The notes beneath the pieces were generated by a model. It was not told where the DNA came from. It made no database searches and saw only the letters and a program-made list of their open reading frames with translations. Positions 55,967 through 64,000 of a stretch of 64,000 nt of DNA are shown here, one piece after another. Numbering within the stretch: position 1 is the first letter of the stretch; each line of letters begins with the position of its first letter. The stretch spans positions 1 through 64,000 of the forward strand of contig CBHWDO010000018.1 in NCBI GenBank assembly GCA_966112615.1. The letters are read 5' to 3'. The translations under genes and the position numbers were made by a program. Source of the DNA: Flavitalea sp966112615. Lineage in GTDB: Bacteria; Bacteroidota; Bacteroidia; Chitinophagales; Chitinophagaceae.

Positions 55967-56863
55967 ATGCTATCATATATCAAATCAAAAGCAATATGGT
56001 TTGTAGCCGCTGCATCGATCTTTGCAGCATGTGAAAAACCAGACTACGAATTCGGAGCGATCAAAACTCCAACAGATCTAAATATCACTACGGAGATCGT
56101 TGGTGCCGATGCCAACCATCCTGAAGGTGATGGAACCGGTAATGTTGTGATCACAACTTCAGCCAACAATGCACTTACTTATAACATCGATTTCGGAGAT
56201 GGTACCACCAAAGTAGTTCCATCAGGCAAACTCACTTATAAGTACAGCAGGCCGGGAACCTATGAATACACGATCACTGCGAATGCAGTGGGAACCGCAG
56301 GCGTTATGTCGACCGTTAGCAAAAAAATAAAAGTGTTTGTATCTTTTGTTATACCGACGGATATCATTGCTGGCTTGACCAACGGATCAAGCAAAACATG
56401 GGTGTCTGCAAGAGATGTTCCGGGTCATTTTGGTGTGGGACCTGCTGATGCATTTGGACCTATCTGGTATGCCGCGGCACCGAACGAAAGATCAGAGTGT
56501 GCTTATGATGATGAAGTAACTTTCATTAAAGATGCCAACAATAACATTTCGATGAGCATCAACAATAAAGGTCAGTCATTCTCTATCGGCGCAGCATCTG
56601 CATTCTATGGATTTGGTGGCGGAGATGCATGTTATGATATCAATGCAGGACAGGCAAAAGAGTTGGCATTCATGGATGCAACATCAGGATCAACTACACA
56701 AAATTCAACCAGGATCCAGTTCACTGTGCCGGGAAATGGTATCGTGATCTTTGGAACGGGTGGAACAACTTACGAGATCCTGAAAGTAACAGAAACAGAG
56801 CTTCATTTGAGAAATATCGGTATCGATGGAAATTCATGGTACCAGATCTTAAAAGCAAAATAA
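55967..56863 (+). CDS. PKD-domain PUL lipoprotein
   Basis: A 298-residue lipoprotein (Cys22 in IFAACEKP). One PKD domain at about 35-120 (YNIDFGDGTTKVVPSGKLTYKYSRPGTYEYTIT) is followed by a C-terminal domain (about 135-298) that opens with GLTNGSSKTWVSARDVPGHFGVGP, a block I recall in lipoproteins next to GH16 laminarinases. No catalytic residues were seen. It sits between the duplicated lipoprotein and the first GH16 gene (1 bp before it), and is likely a second glycan-binding protein. Confidence 0.8.
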   Translation: MLSYIKSKAIWFVAAASIFAACEKPDYEFGAIKTPTDLNITTEIVGADANHPEGDGTGNVVITTSANNALTYNIDFGDGTTKVVPSGKLTYKYSRPGTYEYTITANAVGTAGVMSTVSKKIKVFVSFVIPTDIIAGLTNGSSKTWVSARDVPGHFGVGPADAFGPIWYAAAPNERSECAYDDEVTFIKDANNNISMSINNKGQSFSIGAASAFYGFGGGDACYDINAGQAKELAFMDATSGSTTQNSTRIQFTVPGNGIVIFGTGGTTYEILKVTETELHLRNIGIDGNSWYQILKAK

Positions 56864-56864
56864 T

Positions 56865-57887
56865 ATGAGATACCTGATAATATTGCTGACGGGATTTCTT
56901 GCAATCGTTTCCTGCAGCAAAGGTGGATCGGGGGAGGTAACTCCCCCCCTTTCTAACCTTACGCTTGATGCAGTTGTCAGCAATGACAGCAGCGGAAATG
57001 TAAGTTTTACTGCAAAGGCCGACAATGCAACGAATTATGAATTTGATTTCGGAAACGGGAACTTTCAGAATTCTGCCAATGGTATTGTAAGTTATAAGTA
57101 TCCCATGTCAGGAACTTACACTGTAAGAGTTGTAGCAAAGAATGCAGCCAATCAAACTTTGGCTAAAGGAATTTCCATAACTGTTGGAGTGAAAATAGCA
57201 TTGATCTGGTCGGATGAATTTGATGTGGCAGGTCCGCCACTTGCTGCCAAATGGGGTTATGATATTGGAACAGGATCAGGAGGCTGGGGTAATAATGAAT
57301 CACAGTATTATACCAACAGGCCCGAGAATGTTACTGTATCAAATGGAACGCTTAAAATCACTGCGAAAAAAGAAAGCTTCAGCGGCAGTAGTTATACTTC
57401 GGCCCGAATTCTTACCAAAGACAAATTTTCATTTAAGTATGGAAAGGTTGAAGTAAGAGCTAAACTTCCATCAGGCGTGGGAACATGGCCTGCAGTCTGG
57501 ATGCTGGGTGATAATATCGGAACAGTAGGATGGCCTGCATGTGGAGAGATCGATATTATGGAACATCTTGGAAGAGATCTGAACAAGATCTTTGGAACAG
57601 TACACTACCCTGGATTCTCTGGTGGAAATTCAGTTGGTGGAAATAAAGTGATCACCAATGCCACTACAGAGTTCCATCGGTATGGACTTGAATGGAATGC
57701 TTCCAGTATCAAGTTCCTGGTAGATGATGAAGTATTTTTTACATTCAGCAATAATGCTTCGATTCCATTCAACCATAATTTCTTCATCATTATGAACATC
57801 GCTGTAGGCGGAAACTTTGGAGGAGCAATAGATCCGAATTTCACACAGGGAGTGATGGAGGTTGATTATATCAGGGTGTATCAGTAA
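56865..57887 (+). CDS. PKD-GH16 family lipoprotein (laminarinase-like)
   Basis: A 340-residue lipoprotein with lipobox Cys17 (AIVSC), a PKD domain (about 28-105) and a GH16 catalytic domain (about 110-340). The catalytic motif GEIDIMEHLG gives nucleophile E228, helper D230 and acid/base E233. The EIDIME form (with the extra Met bulge) and WPAVWMLG / YGLEWN segments fit endo-beta-1,3- or 1,3-1,4-glucanases. It probably sits on the outer membrane and makes the first cuts before SusCD import. The glucan type is inferred, not proven. Confidence 0.92.
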   Translation: MRYLIILLTGFLAIVSCSKGGSGEVTPPLSNLTLDAVVSNDSSGNVSFTAKADNATNYEFDFGNGNFQNSANGIVSYKYPMSGTYTVRVVAKNAANQTLAKGISITVGVKIALIWSDEFDVAGPPLAAKWGYDIGTGSGGWGNNESQYYTNRPENVTVSNGTLKITAKKESFSGSSYTSARILTKDKFSFKYGKVEVRAKLPSGVGTWPAVWMLGDNIGTVGWPACGEIDIMEHLGRDLNKIFGTVHYPGFSGGNSVGGNKVITNATTEFHRYGLEWNASSIKFLVDDEVFFTFSNNASIPFNHNFFIIMNIAVGGNFGGAIDPNFTQGVMEVDYIRVYQ

Positions 57888-57888
57888 G

Positions 57889-57918
57889 AATCGGAAATGG
57901 GGAATCGGGAATCGGGAA
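57889..57918. repeat. GGGAATCGGGAATCGG repeat, second locus
   Basis: Three units of GGAATCGG(G/A) in tandem lie between the stop of the first GH16 gene and the second GH16 start. The units match those at 46559-46668. Here there is no inverted partner, so read-through to the second GH16 gene should be possible. Confidence 0.65.
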
Positions 57919-57945
57919 GAATACAAAACCAATAAAATAACAATC

Positions 57946-58746
57946 ATGAACATGATAAGAACAGCGATTTGCGTCGTTGTAATGGGAATGCTTTGGTCTG
58001 GAGCAAAAGCTCAATACAAAAAACTGGTTTGGTCTGATGAGTTTGACAAGCCGGGTTTGGCAGATACAACCAAGTGGAGTTATGATGTCGGCGATGGCTG
58101 TCCGAATATTTGCGGATGGGGAAATAATGAATTGCAGTATTATACGAATGCCAACCTGGAGAATGCAAGAGTTGAAAATGGAAAGTTGATCATCACCGCA
58201 AAAAAAGAAGCGATGGGATCAAAGCAGTTCACTTCTGCAAGATTAGCTTCTAAAAATAAAGGTGACTGGAAATATGGAAGAATGGAGATCAGGGCGAAGC
58301 TTCCCACCGGAACCGGTATCTGGCCTGCAATCTGGATGTTGCCAACAAAATGGCAGTATGGCGGATGGCCGCACAGCGGAGAGATTGATATCATGGAAAT
58401 GGTAGGATACTACCCGGATTCATTGTATGGAACCGTACATACCTTATCCTACAATGGAATGATCGGTACACAAAAAACAAGATCAATTCATGTTAAGGAT
58501 CTGTCAACAGCCTTCCATAATTATTCGATCATCTGGAATGAAAAATCAATTTCATTTTACATTGATGATATTAAGTACAATGAATTCTTCAATGATGGAA
58601 AGGGTTCAGCGGGCTGGCCTTTCGACCAGGACTTCCATTTGCTGCTCAATGTAGCTGTAGGCGGTAACTGGGGCGGAAAATTTGGGATTGATGAAAAGAT
58701 CTTTCCGCAGAAGATGGAGGTGGAGTATGTGAGGGTGTATCAGTAG
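57946..58746 (+). CDS. Secreted GH16 family enzyme
   Basis: The start at 57946 (MNMIRTAICVVVMGMLWSGAKAQ) gives a good signal peptide; the frame is open from 57862, but that part is the GGGAATCGG repeat read as protein. The 266-residue enzyme is nearly all GH16 domain. GEIDIMEMVG gives E146, D148 and E151, with WPAIWMLPTKW and LLNVAVGGNWGG around the cleft. With no lipobox it may act in the periplasm on imported oligosaccharides, complementing the surface GH16. It is the last gene of the PUL. Confidence 0.92.
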   Translation: MNMIRTAICVVVMGMLWSGAKAQYKKLVWSDEFDKPGLADTTKWSYDVGDGCPNICGWGNNELQYYTNANLENARVENGKLIITAKKEAMGSKQFTSARLASKNKGDWKYGRMEIRAKLPTGTGIWPAIWMLPTKWQYGGWPHSGEIDIMEMVGYYPDSLYGTVHTLSYNGMIGTQKTRSIHVKDLSTAFHNYSIIWNEKSISFYIDDIKYNEFFNDGKGSAGWPFDQDFHLLLNVAVGGNWGGKFGIDEKIFPQKMEVEYVRVYQ

Positions 58747-58784
58747 GGAATACACGGAATACACGGAATACACAGAATACATGG
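58747..58784 (+). repeat. GGAATACACGGAATACAC repeat (module A, copy 2)
   Basis: Four 10-bp GGAATACA(C/T) units start directly after the GH16 stop codon. They match the reverse complement of 29303-29334 after nifJ. Confidence 0.72.
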
Positions 58785-58792
58785 AAGTCTAA

Positions 58793-58827
58793 CGGCAGAA
58801 CGCCCAGAGGGCAGGCTGAAGGCCGAG
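58793..58827 (+). repeat. GC-rich hairpin repeat (module B, copy 2)
   Basis: CGGCAGAACGCCCAGAGGG and the following AGGCTGAAGGCCGAG match module B after nifJ in reverse complement. The 8 bp before it (58785-58792) correspond to the place where the nifJ copy carries a terminator hairpin. Confidence 0.72.
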
Positions 58828-58840
58828 TTTTAATTCTTTT

Positions 58841-58970
58841 CTCTGTGCCTCTGTGCCTCATTTTTCTCTGTGAAATTTCATTTGGAATGTTTACTAGCCA
58901 GAACTTTACCGACTAATAAATTTTTCTAAACGATTATACACAGAGGAAAATGAGGCACAGAGGCACTGAG
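58841..58970. repeat. Long inverted repeat CTCTGTGCCTCTGTGCCTC (module C, copy 2)
   Basis: The arms at 58841-58872 and 58939-58970 are complementary with few mismatches and share their sequence with 29094-29225. The spacer (66 bp) is unrelated to the first copy. The 322 bp between the GH16 and LacI genes hold only modules A, B and C, plus a CTTTGCG ... GCTGCCGCAGGCAGC ... CTTTGCG hairpin at about 59010-59057. No gene was seen. Confidence 0.78.
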
Positions 58971-59067
58971 TTTTTTTATAAAAGTGTCTATGGATACTTC
59001 ACACCCCCTTTGCGTTCTTTGCTCCATTGCGCAGCTGCCGCAGGCAGCAACTTTGCGTGAAACTTCG

Positions 59068-59097
59068 TTCAGCCCGCCCTTCGGGCGTTCTGCCCGG
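59068..59097 (-). repeat. Module B, copy 3, forming the 3' end of the LacI gene
   Basis: On the minus strand CCGGGCAGAACGCCCGAAGGG followed by CGGGCTGAA is nearly the same as module B at 29240-29272. Its TGA is the stop codon of the LacI-family gene, so the last eight or so residues of that protein (GQNARRAG) are encoded by the repeat. Confidence 0.75.
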
Positions 59098-60106
59098 TCA
59101 TCACCAATGTCGCACTCATTTCCTCCACCATCGGCTCAACTGCTTTACCCGCTGATTTATCATCCAGTATCCTGATCATCATCTCCATCGCTTTCTCTCC
59201 CTGTCCATATGGATACTGCTCTATAGACACCAATGGAGGATGCGCGGTATAACTTGTAATAGGAAGATTCGCATAACTCACAAACACAATATCCTTATTC
59301 ACCTTGATGCCTTTCTGCTCTGCACATTGCACCACATCCATATGCACATAATCATTGAAACTGATGATCGCATTGGGTGGATTCTTCAGCGACAATAATT
59401 TATTTACAGCTTCATAGGTACTCTCTTTCGACAGATCCGTGCGCTCCACCAACTGCATATCAACTTTCAATTTCTTCTTACTCACCCCATCAATATATCC
59501 ATTCAGTCTTTCCTTGCTTGCCGGCATCTTCTCAGGCCCGTTGATCATTGCGATCCGCTTGTATCCCCTGCTATACAACCAGCTCACCATTTCCATGGTT
59601 CCTTTGTACAAATTGCAGAACACTTTATTTACGCCTTCCATCGATGGAACACGATCAAAATAAACGATTGGTATCCCGATCTTACTCAATGCTTCTAAAT
59701 GCTCATAACGCGGTGTACTCTTGGCAAGCGAAATGATCAGTCCATCTACACGCTGCTTCTTCATTGCTTCCACCACTTTCATCTCACGCTCATAATCATC
59801 ATAACTTTGTCCAAACAGTATCGTATACTCATGCTCCATCGCAGCCATTTCCATCCCGCTGATCGCTTCTGAAAAAAAATCTTCGCGAATGAATGGCAAT
59901 ATTACCCCAATAACAAATGTCTTCTTCTGCTTGAAAAATATCGCCTGGCTGTTCGGTTCATAATTCAATTCCTTAGCCAGTTGCTGCACCTTCAAACGTG
60001 TCCCCAATCCTATTCTTGGATTATCTGCAAGCGCTCTGGATACTGTTGATACAGAAACATTTAACCGCTTTGCGATCTCTTTAATGGTAGGCTGCTTATC
60101 ACTCAT
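59069..60106 (-). CDS. LacI-family transcriptional regulator
   Basis: The start at 60106 (MSDKQPTIKEIAKRL) places the HTH at the N-terminus as in all LacI proteins; the frame is open to 60154. The 345-residue protein has the HTH and hinge (TIKEIAKRLNVSVSTVSRAL) followed by a periplasmic-binding-like sensor (about 60-335). It is the last gene of the GH109/kinase unit, 7 bp after the kinase stop, so it probably controls that unit in response to a sugar or sugar phosphate. The extreme C-terminus (GQNARRAG) is encoded by a dispersed repeat, a late addition. Confidence 0.9.
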   Translation of the reverse strand: MSDKQPTIKEIAKRLNVSVSTVSRALADNPRIGLGTRLKVQQLAKELNYEPNSQAIFFKQKKTFVIGVILPFIREDFFSEAISGMEMAAMEHEYTILFGQSYDDYEREMKVVEAMKKQRVDGLIISLAKSTPRYEHLEALSKIGIPIVYFDRVPSMEGVNKVFCNLYKGTMEMVSWLYSRGYKRIAMINGPEKMPASKERLNGYIDGVSKKKLKVDMQLVERTDLSKESTYEAVNKLLSLKNPPNAIISFNDYVHMDVVQCAEQKGIKVNKDIVFVSYANLPITSYTAHPPLVSIEQYPYGQGEKAMEMMIRILDDKSAGKAVEPMVEEMSATLVMTGQNARRAG

Positions 60107-60113
60107 TACAGTA

Positions 60114-61202
60114 TCAAACATATTTGAATTTTTGTGCATGCCAAAATCTTTCAAAACTGCAATACTCTTCCAGCAACACTGCCTGGTTCTTTGCCCTGAT
60201 CAAATTATGTCCTTCATATTTTGCACCATAATACTGATCCATCATTAAATGATCGGTAAGAAACCGGAGCGACTGCATATAGATCAAAAACTTTCCTGAA
60301 TAAAAAAAATATTGTTTCTCTACTTTGGTAAGTTCATCCTGCATCTCCGAAGCATATCCTTCAATGATCGCTTCATAAATATCTGTCCTGATTTGAATCT
60401 TGCTGAAGTCTTTCTCCTCTTCACTTACAGGGCACAGGTATGTTCTCATCATATCTCCCATATCACTGATAAAAAATCCCGGCATCACGGTATCAAGATC
60501 GATCACCGTTAAACCCTGGTTTTCTTCTCCAAACAAAACATTACTGATCTTAGTATCATGATGGGTAACACGCAATTTGAAATCAGGCATGGCAATGATC
60601 TTCCGGTAATCCTCCACAATTCCTGAATAAGATTTTAATAACTTGATCATACTATCTGCTTCCGCAATTCTTGAAGCATCTCCTTTAATCAATGCATGTT
60701 CAAACTGGTTGTATCGCAAAGAAAGATCATGAAAATTCGGAAGAGTGATCTTTAACCTGTCGATATCTATATCCGACAACAACCTGGTAAACAATCCAAA
60801 CTGCCTGGCTGCTTCATAAGCCTGGCCTGCATTCTGAACGATATCCTTTGAATGGGATCCATCAAGAAAAGGAAAAAGCCTGTAATAGCCCTCTTCTTCT
60901 GCATAATAAAGATCCTGTCCGTCCATTGTTTCCAATGGAGCCATGAAACAATATTCCGGGTGATATTCTTTTAAATGTTCAGCTATCAGTCTTATGTTAT
61001 TCGCAATCGACCCGGGATCTTTAAATACAGTATCATTCACTCTCTGGAGAATAAAACTTCCACTTGCAGCTGTTATCTTCCAGGTATGATTGATCAGTCC
61101 AGATCCAAATGGTTGTACATTGCAGGAGCCTTTGGCAAATCCATACGACTGCAATACATCCTCAACAATTGTATTCAACACATCGATTTTAATAGTCATC
61201 AT
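60114..61202 (-). CDS. APH-fold sugar kinase, N-acetylhexosamine 1-kinase-like
   Basis: A 362-residue cytoplasmic kinase of the aminoglycoside phosphotransferase/choline kinase fold. Seen: ATP site GLINHTWKI ... FILQRVND, the catalytic loop RVTHHDTKISNVLF (Brenner-type HxDxxxxN) and the metal Asp in VIDLDTVMPGF. The block LQRVNDTVFKDP and the order of motifs resemble NahK-type N-acetylhexosamine 1-kinases. It overlaps the GH109-like gene by 14 bp, so it probably phosphorylates the sugar released by that enzyme. The substrate is inferred. Confidence 0.8.
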   Translation of the reverse strand: MMTIKIDVLNTIVEDVLQSYGFAKGSCNVQPFGSGLINHTWKITAASGSFILQRVNDTVFKDPGSIANNIRLIAEHLKEYHPEYCFMAPLETMDGQDLYYAEEEGYYRLFPFLDGSHSKDIVQNAGQAYEAARQFGLFTRLLSDIDIDRLKITLPNFHDLSLRYNQFEHALIKGDASRIAEADSMIKLLKSYSGIVEDYRKIIAMPDFKLRVTHHDTKISNVLFGEENQGLTVIDLDTVMPGFFISDMGDMMRTYLCPVSEEEKDFSKIQIRTDIYEAIIEGYASEMQDELTKVEKQYFFYSGKFLIYMQSLRFLTDHLMMDQYYGAKYEGHNLIRAKNQAVLLEEYCSFERFWHAQKFKYV

Positions 61203-62544
61203 TCAATGCAAACACAGGCTTCCTGTACATCCATTGTCCACCGGTAAAATCAGGAAACTCAACAGTCTCATTTCCTTTCTCAATAGACAATTCACTCAAT
61301 GGTGTAATAGCACTCCAGGATGCTGCATCATACACATCCATTTGTGTAGGAAGTTTTCTTTTGGCTGATTCGATGAATGAATGTATGACGTAGAAATCCA
61401 TTCCACCATGACCTGAACCCTGTGCTTCCTTACTCCATCTTGCCCACAATGGATGATCAAATTTATCAAACCATTCCTTTGCATTGTCCCACTGGTGTGG
61501 TTTTGATTTTCCTTCAATATGAATTCCATTGTTCAGATCCATCCACAATCCATCCGTGCCCTGCACACGGAATCCGAGTGAATATGGTCTTGGAAGATTG
61601 GTATCATGCTGCAACAAAATTGTTTCTCCATTTGCACATCCAATTGATGTAGTAACAACATCACCTAATTTAAAAGTTACTTTTGCATTCGGATGATCAG
61701 GTCCACATTTCTTGATGATATGATCATGTAATCCTCTTGCTTTTGACGAGAAAGAACTCAGGTTGATAAACCTGTTACCCCTGTTGATATTGATATAATG
61801 CGCAATGGGGCCAATACCGTGAGTCGGGTACAGATCACCATTACGGTGTACGCTGTGATGCGTTCTCCAACTCGCTTCCGACCATCCTTTCTCACCAAAT
61901 TCGCATGCGCTTGCCCCGGCCTTCAGTCCATTATTGAATTTTACTTCACGCAAATCGTGCTGGTAACCTCCCTGCAAGTGCACCAGTTCTCCAAATAAAC
62001 CCTGTCGAACCATATTCAACACAGCCATCACATCTCTTCTATAACAAACATTCTCCAGCATCATCACATGACCCTTGTATTGTTCAGCAGCTTTCACTAC
62101 TTCCCAATGATCTTCGAGTGTGATACCTAGCATAACTTCTGTACCCACATATTTAATTCCTGATTGCAATGATCCGATGATCATTTCTTTATGCCATTCC
62201 CAGGGGGTAGCGATCACCACAGCTTCCAGCTTTTCTTTCTCTACCATCTTCTTCCATGCATATGGATCACCGGTATACACAACAGGCATTTTCTTACCAC
62301 TCTTGCTGATCATTTCCTTACTTCTTGTAAGCATCCGGTCATCAATATCACAGATGGAAACTAGGTCAACATCTGCACGATGTAATAACAGGTCAAGATG
62401 ACTCTGTCCTCTTAATCCTACACCAATAATACCTACGCGCACTTTAGGATCTGCTTTCTTTTGTGCAAACAATCCTGAAACAGGAGCTACAGACAATGAC
62501 GCTACTGCGAGACCTGTGTTCTTCAAAAAATCTTTTCTTTTCAT
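61189..62544 (-). CDS. Gfo/Idh/MocA-family, GH109-like NAD-dependent glycosidase
   Basis: A 451-residue protein. The N-terminus (MKRKDFLKNTGLAVASLSVAP) is a signal-like segment without a full twin-Arg motif. The Rossmann fold (VGIIGVGLRGQSH) binds NAD. Segments CYRRDVMAVLNMVRQGLFGELVHLQGGYQHDLR and YPTHGIGPIAHYININRG (with the catalytic-type His) match GH109 alpha-N-acetylgalactosaminidases rather than ordinary sugar dehydrogenases. These use a tightly bound NAD in a redox-elimination mechanism. It overlaps the kinase gene, which fits GalNAc release and phosphorylation. A non-glycosidase Gfo/Idh/MocA role cannot be excluded. Confidence 0.87.
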   Translation of the reverse strand: MKRKDFLKNTGLAVASLSVAPVSGLFAQKKADPKVRVGIIGVGLRGQSHLDLLLHRADVDLVSICDIDDRMLTRSKEMISKSGKKMPVVYTGDPYAWKKMVEKEKLEAVVIATPWEWHKEMIIGSLQSGIKYVGTEVMLGITLEDHWEVVKAAEQYKGHVMMLENVCYRRDVMAVLNMVRQGLFGELVHLQGGYQHDLREVKFNNGLKAGASACEFGEKGWSEASWRTHHSVHRNGDLYPTHGIGPIAHYININRGNRFINLSSFSSKARGLHDHIIKKCGPDHPNAKVTFKLGDVVTTSIGCANGETILLQHDTNLPRPYSLGFRVQGTDGLWMDLNNGIHIEGKSKPHQWDNAKEWFDKFDHPLWARWSKEAQGSGHGGMDFYVIHSFIESAKRKLPTQMDVYDAASWSAITPLSELSIEKGNETVEFPDFTGGQWMYRKPVFALNDDY

Positions 62545-62642
62545 TGCATTGTTAATTTGAAAAATCTAAGAAAAGGGACGATCGCTCATCCCCTTCTTCA
62601 AAACCTAACATTTACGAAACTGTACATATAGAAGCAACAACC

Positions 62643-63188
62643 CTAACTATTTTTTGTAACGAAGACATCAATCTCCGCCAGGAATGTGTGTGCTGCGCCA
62701 GTCTGGCTTTCCAATGCCGTTAATTTTAAATACCTGTAACCATTTGCTGATGATACAGGGAATGTTTGCGCATCATTGGTGATGCCAAAATCAAATTCAC
62801 CTAAAGACGTAAATGAATTTCCATCAACACTTCCTTCCAGTTTGAATTTCTTCATCCCATTCTTATATGGAGAGCCACCCTGGCGATTGGTGATGGCTAC
62901 CGAAATCAGTTTGTTTTCTTCCTTCATATCGATCAATACCCAATGAGGATATGCGGGAGTTGGAGAAACTGAATAATCAGTATGCCAATAAGTTGACTTA
63001 TCTCCATCTAATAAAGCAGATGCTTTACCGGTATTCTCCCATCCATCAGGAGTTTCGGAGTCTGCAGTGGCTGTCCAGGCAGATTTATCGGCCATGGCAG
63101 CTGTTGAATTGTCTTTGAATAAAATTGCATCCGGCTTATTGCAGGCAAATGCAAGACTGCATAATATGATGTATTGAAATTTTTTCAT
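62643..63188 (-). CDS. Discoidin (F5/8 type C) domain lipoprotein
   Basis: A 181-residue lipoprotein (Cys16 in LAFACNKP). The mature part is one F5/8 type C/CBM32-like beta-sandwich: WTATADSETP ... GKASALLDGDKSTYWHTDYS, PHWVLIDMKEENKLISVAITNR and YRYLKLTAL. It binds sugars or cell surfaces and has no catalytic residues. It starts 5 bp after the DUF3472-like gene, and 98 bp separate it from the GH109-like gene, where an extra promoter may lie. Confidence 0.85.
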   Translation of the reverse strand: MKKFQYIILCSLAFACNKPDAILFKDNSTAAMADKSAWTATADSETPDGWENTGKASALLDGDKSTYWHTDYSVSPTPAYPHWVLIDMKEENKLISVAITNRQGGSPYKNGMKKFKLEGSVDGNSFTSLGEFDFGITNDAQTFPVSSANGYRYLKLTALESQTGAAHTFLAEIDVFVTKNS

Positions 63189-63193
63189 GATGA

Positions 63194-64000
63194 TTAGTTT
63201 TGAGGAAGTTTAGATAGATCAACATCCGGAGACAGATTGGTGGCAGTCCTGGTGAATGTGGTTCCTTTTTCAGTATAGTCTGCAAAGAACCCATCATTCT
63301 GCAGGAAGAATTGTCCGTTCTCCATACCGCCTTTGAAATCCAGTCGCTGCTTATTTCCACCCGTTGCATCCATGGTGAATGATGCAGTGGTTCGTTCCTG
63401 CCATTGTCCATCAACAGTTCTTACCCATTGATTTCCAAAATGGACTTTCCTGTGCTCAAATCCATGATCCGGTAAAAAGTTTTCCAGGAATGAATGGAAC
63501 CTGGTCAGGTAAGTAACAGTATTGGGTCTTTTCCAGGTTGCCATGAATCTCCATTCATTTGTTTCCGGTGTGAAGATCCAGGCTGAATAATCTGTACCGC
63601 CCGTGCCGTCTGGCTTTCCGCGTGTCAGGAATTTATAGGTAGTACCTGCCTTCCAGTTAAAGAGCATGTAGGATTGTCCTCCGGTTCCTTCACCACCAAA
63701 CTCATTGTGCGTAACATTCGCTCCTTTTTTCACCAGCGTGGTCTTTCCTACATTCGGATCCCATACAGAAAACAACACCCTTCTTTCTGTCGATGAATTC
63801 ACCTGGATTCCAAAATATCCTTCACCAAATCCATTGCTCATGAAATAGGAACCGATCTTGTCTTCTCCAACCGGAACTGTCAGTTCATTATAGAACCACT
63901 CTGTATCACCATTCACGGGACCATAAGAAAGATGGCAGCTTGGACCTCTTCTCGACCAGTAAAAATTTTCCGGATCATTCGCATATACAACATCTGATGA
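63194..64000 (-). CDS. DUF3472-like secreted protein (5' end outside window)
   Basis: The frame is open to the right edge (28 further codons before 63916, starting SSDVVYANDPENFYW), so the first part is missing. The visible 268 residues show the DUF3472 pattern: FYNELTVPVGEDKIGSYFMSNGFGEGYFGIQVNSSTERRVLFSVWDP, then GQSYMLFNWKAG and HSFLENFLPDHGFEHRKVHFGNQW. The function of this family is not known; members are secreted and often lie in PULs. It is the most upstream visible gene of the unit that ends with LacI. Confidence 0.82.
   Translation of the reverse strand, partial: SSDVVYANDPENFYWSRRGPSCHLSYGPVNGDTEWFYNELTVPVGEDKIGSYFMSNGFGEGYFGIQVNSSTERRVLFSVWDPNVGKTTLVKKGANVTHNEFGGEGTGGQSYMLFNWKAGTTYKFLTRGKPDGTGGTDYSAWIFTPETNEWRFMATWKRPNTVTYLTRFHSFLENFLPDHGFEHRKVHFGNQWVRTVDGQWQERTTASFTMDATGGNKQRLDFKGGMENGQFFLQNDGFFADYTEKGTTFTRTATNLSPDVDLSKLPQN

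Noticed and set aside
57862..57945. Longer start for the second GH16 gene
   Set aside because: The extra residues are encoded by the GGGAATCGG repeat and overlap the preceding gene; the signal peptide begins at 57946.
1..64000. Genomic island, prophage or defence system
   Set aside because: No transposase, integrase, phage structural gene, restriction, toxin-antitoxin or Cas gene was seen, and the tRNA at 7-80 has no adjacent integrase or partial tRNA repeat in the window.

Overview
The window comes from a chromosome of the phylum Bacteroidota, most likely the family Chitinophagaceae or a close relative. The evidence is a SusC/SusD pair with lipoprotein partners, a PorP/SprF protein beside a type-B sorted type IX secretion (T9SS) substrate, TTG-N19/20-TAnnTTTG-like promoters, start sites without strong Shine-Dalgarno sequences, and a complex I without the NADH module. 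Nothing mobile was seen: no transposase, integrase, phage gene or CRISPR array.

Layout. (1) 1-12.96 kb: a tRNA-Arg with its terminator; an overlapping pair made of an FG-GAP/ASPIC-UnbV protein and a vanadium-dependent haloperoxidase; a very large Kelch+PKD T9SS substrate with its PorP/SprF partner; a seven-haem cytochrome c; and an unknown secreted protein. (2) 12.96-26.14 kb: an arabinoside and hydroxyproline region. A GH127 / GH51 / AraC operon faces a second GH127/GH146-type gene. It is followed by a compact four-gene operon with all four enzymes needed to turn trans-4-hydroxy-L-proline into 2-oxoglutarate. Together they could strip beta-arabinofuranosides from hydroxyproline-rich plant glycoproteins and burn both sugar and amino acid. 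(3) 26.2-29.0 kb: a DinB-like protein, a PAS histidine kinase overlapping a Crp/Fnr regulator tail to tail, and a lipocalin-like lipoprotein. (4) 29.35-46.56 kb: ferredoxin energy metabolism. Pyruvate:ferredoxin oxidoreductase faces a ferredoxin-korA-korB-nuoABCDHIJKLMN operon that ends in a small unknown gene. No nuoE, nuoF or nuoG is present, so reduced ferredoxin is the likely electron donor to this complex I. (5) 46.7-58.7 kb: a polysaccharide utilization locus (PUL) for a beta-1,3-type glucan: a membrane-tethered propeller/LuxR-type regulator, SusC, SusD, two PKD-type surface lipoproteins and two GH16 enzymes. (6) 59.07-64.0 kb (minus strand, running off the right edge): a DUF3472-like protein, a discoidin lipoprotein, a GH109-like enzyme, an APH-fold kinase resembling N-acetylhexosamine kinases, and a LacI regulator, which together suggest N-acetylgalactosamine (or similar) release and phosphorylation.

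The most unusual non-coding signal is a family of short modular intergenic repeats. The same three modules occur in the same order and the same orientation relative to the upstream gene after nifJ and after the last GH16 gene. In one copy a terminator hairpin between two modules has been lost. A further copy of one module has become the 3' end and stop codon of the LacI gene.

All calls rest on reading the sequence and recalling family motifs. No database search was run, and substrate specificities are inferred.
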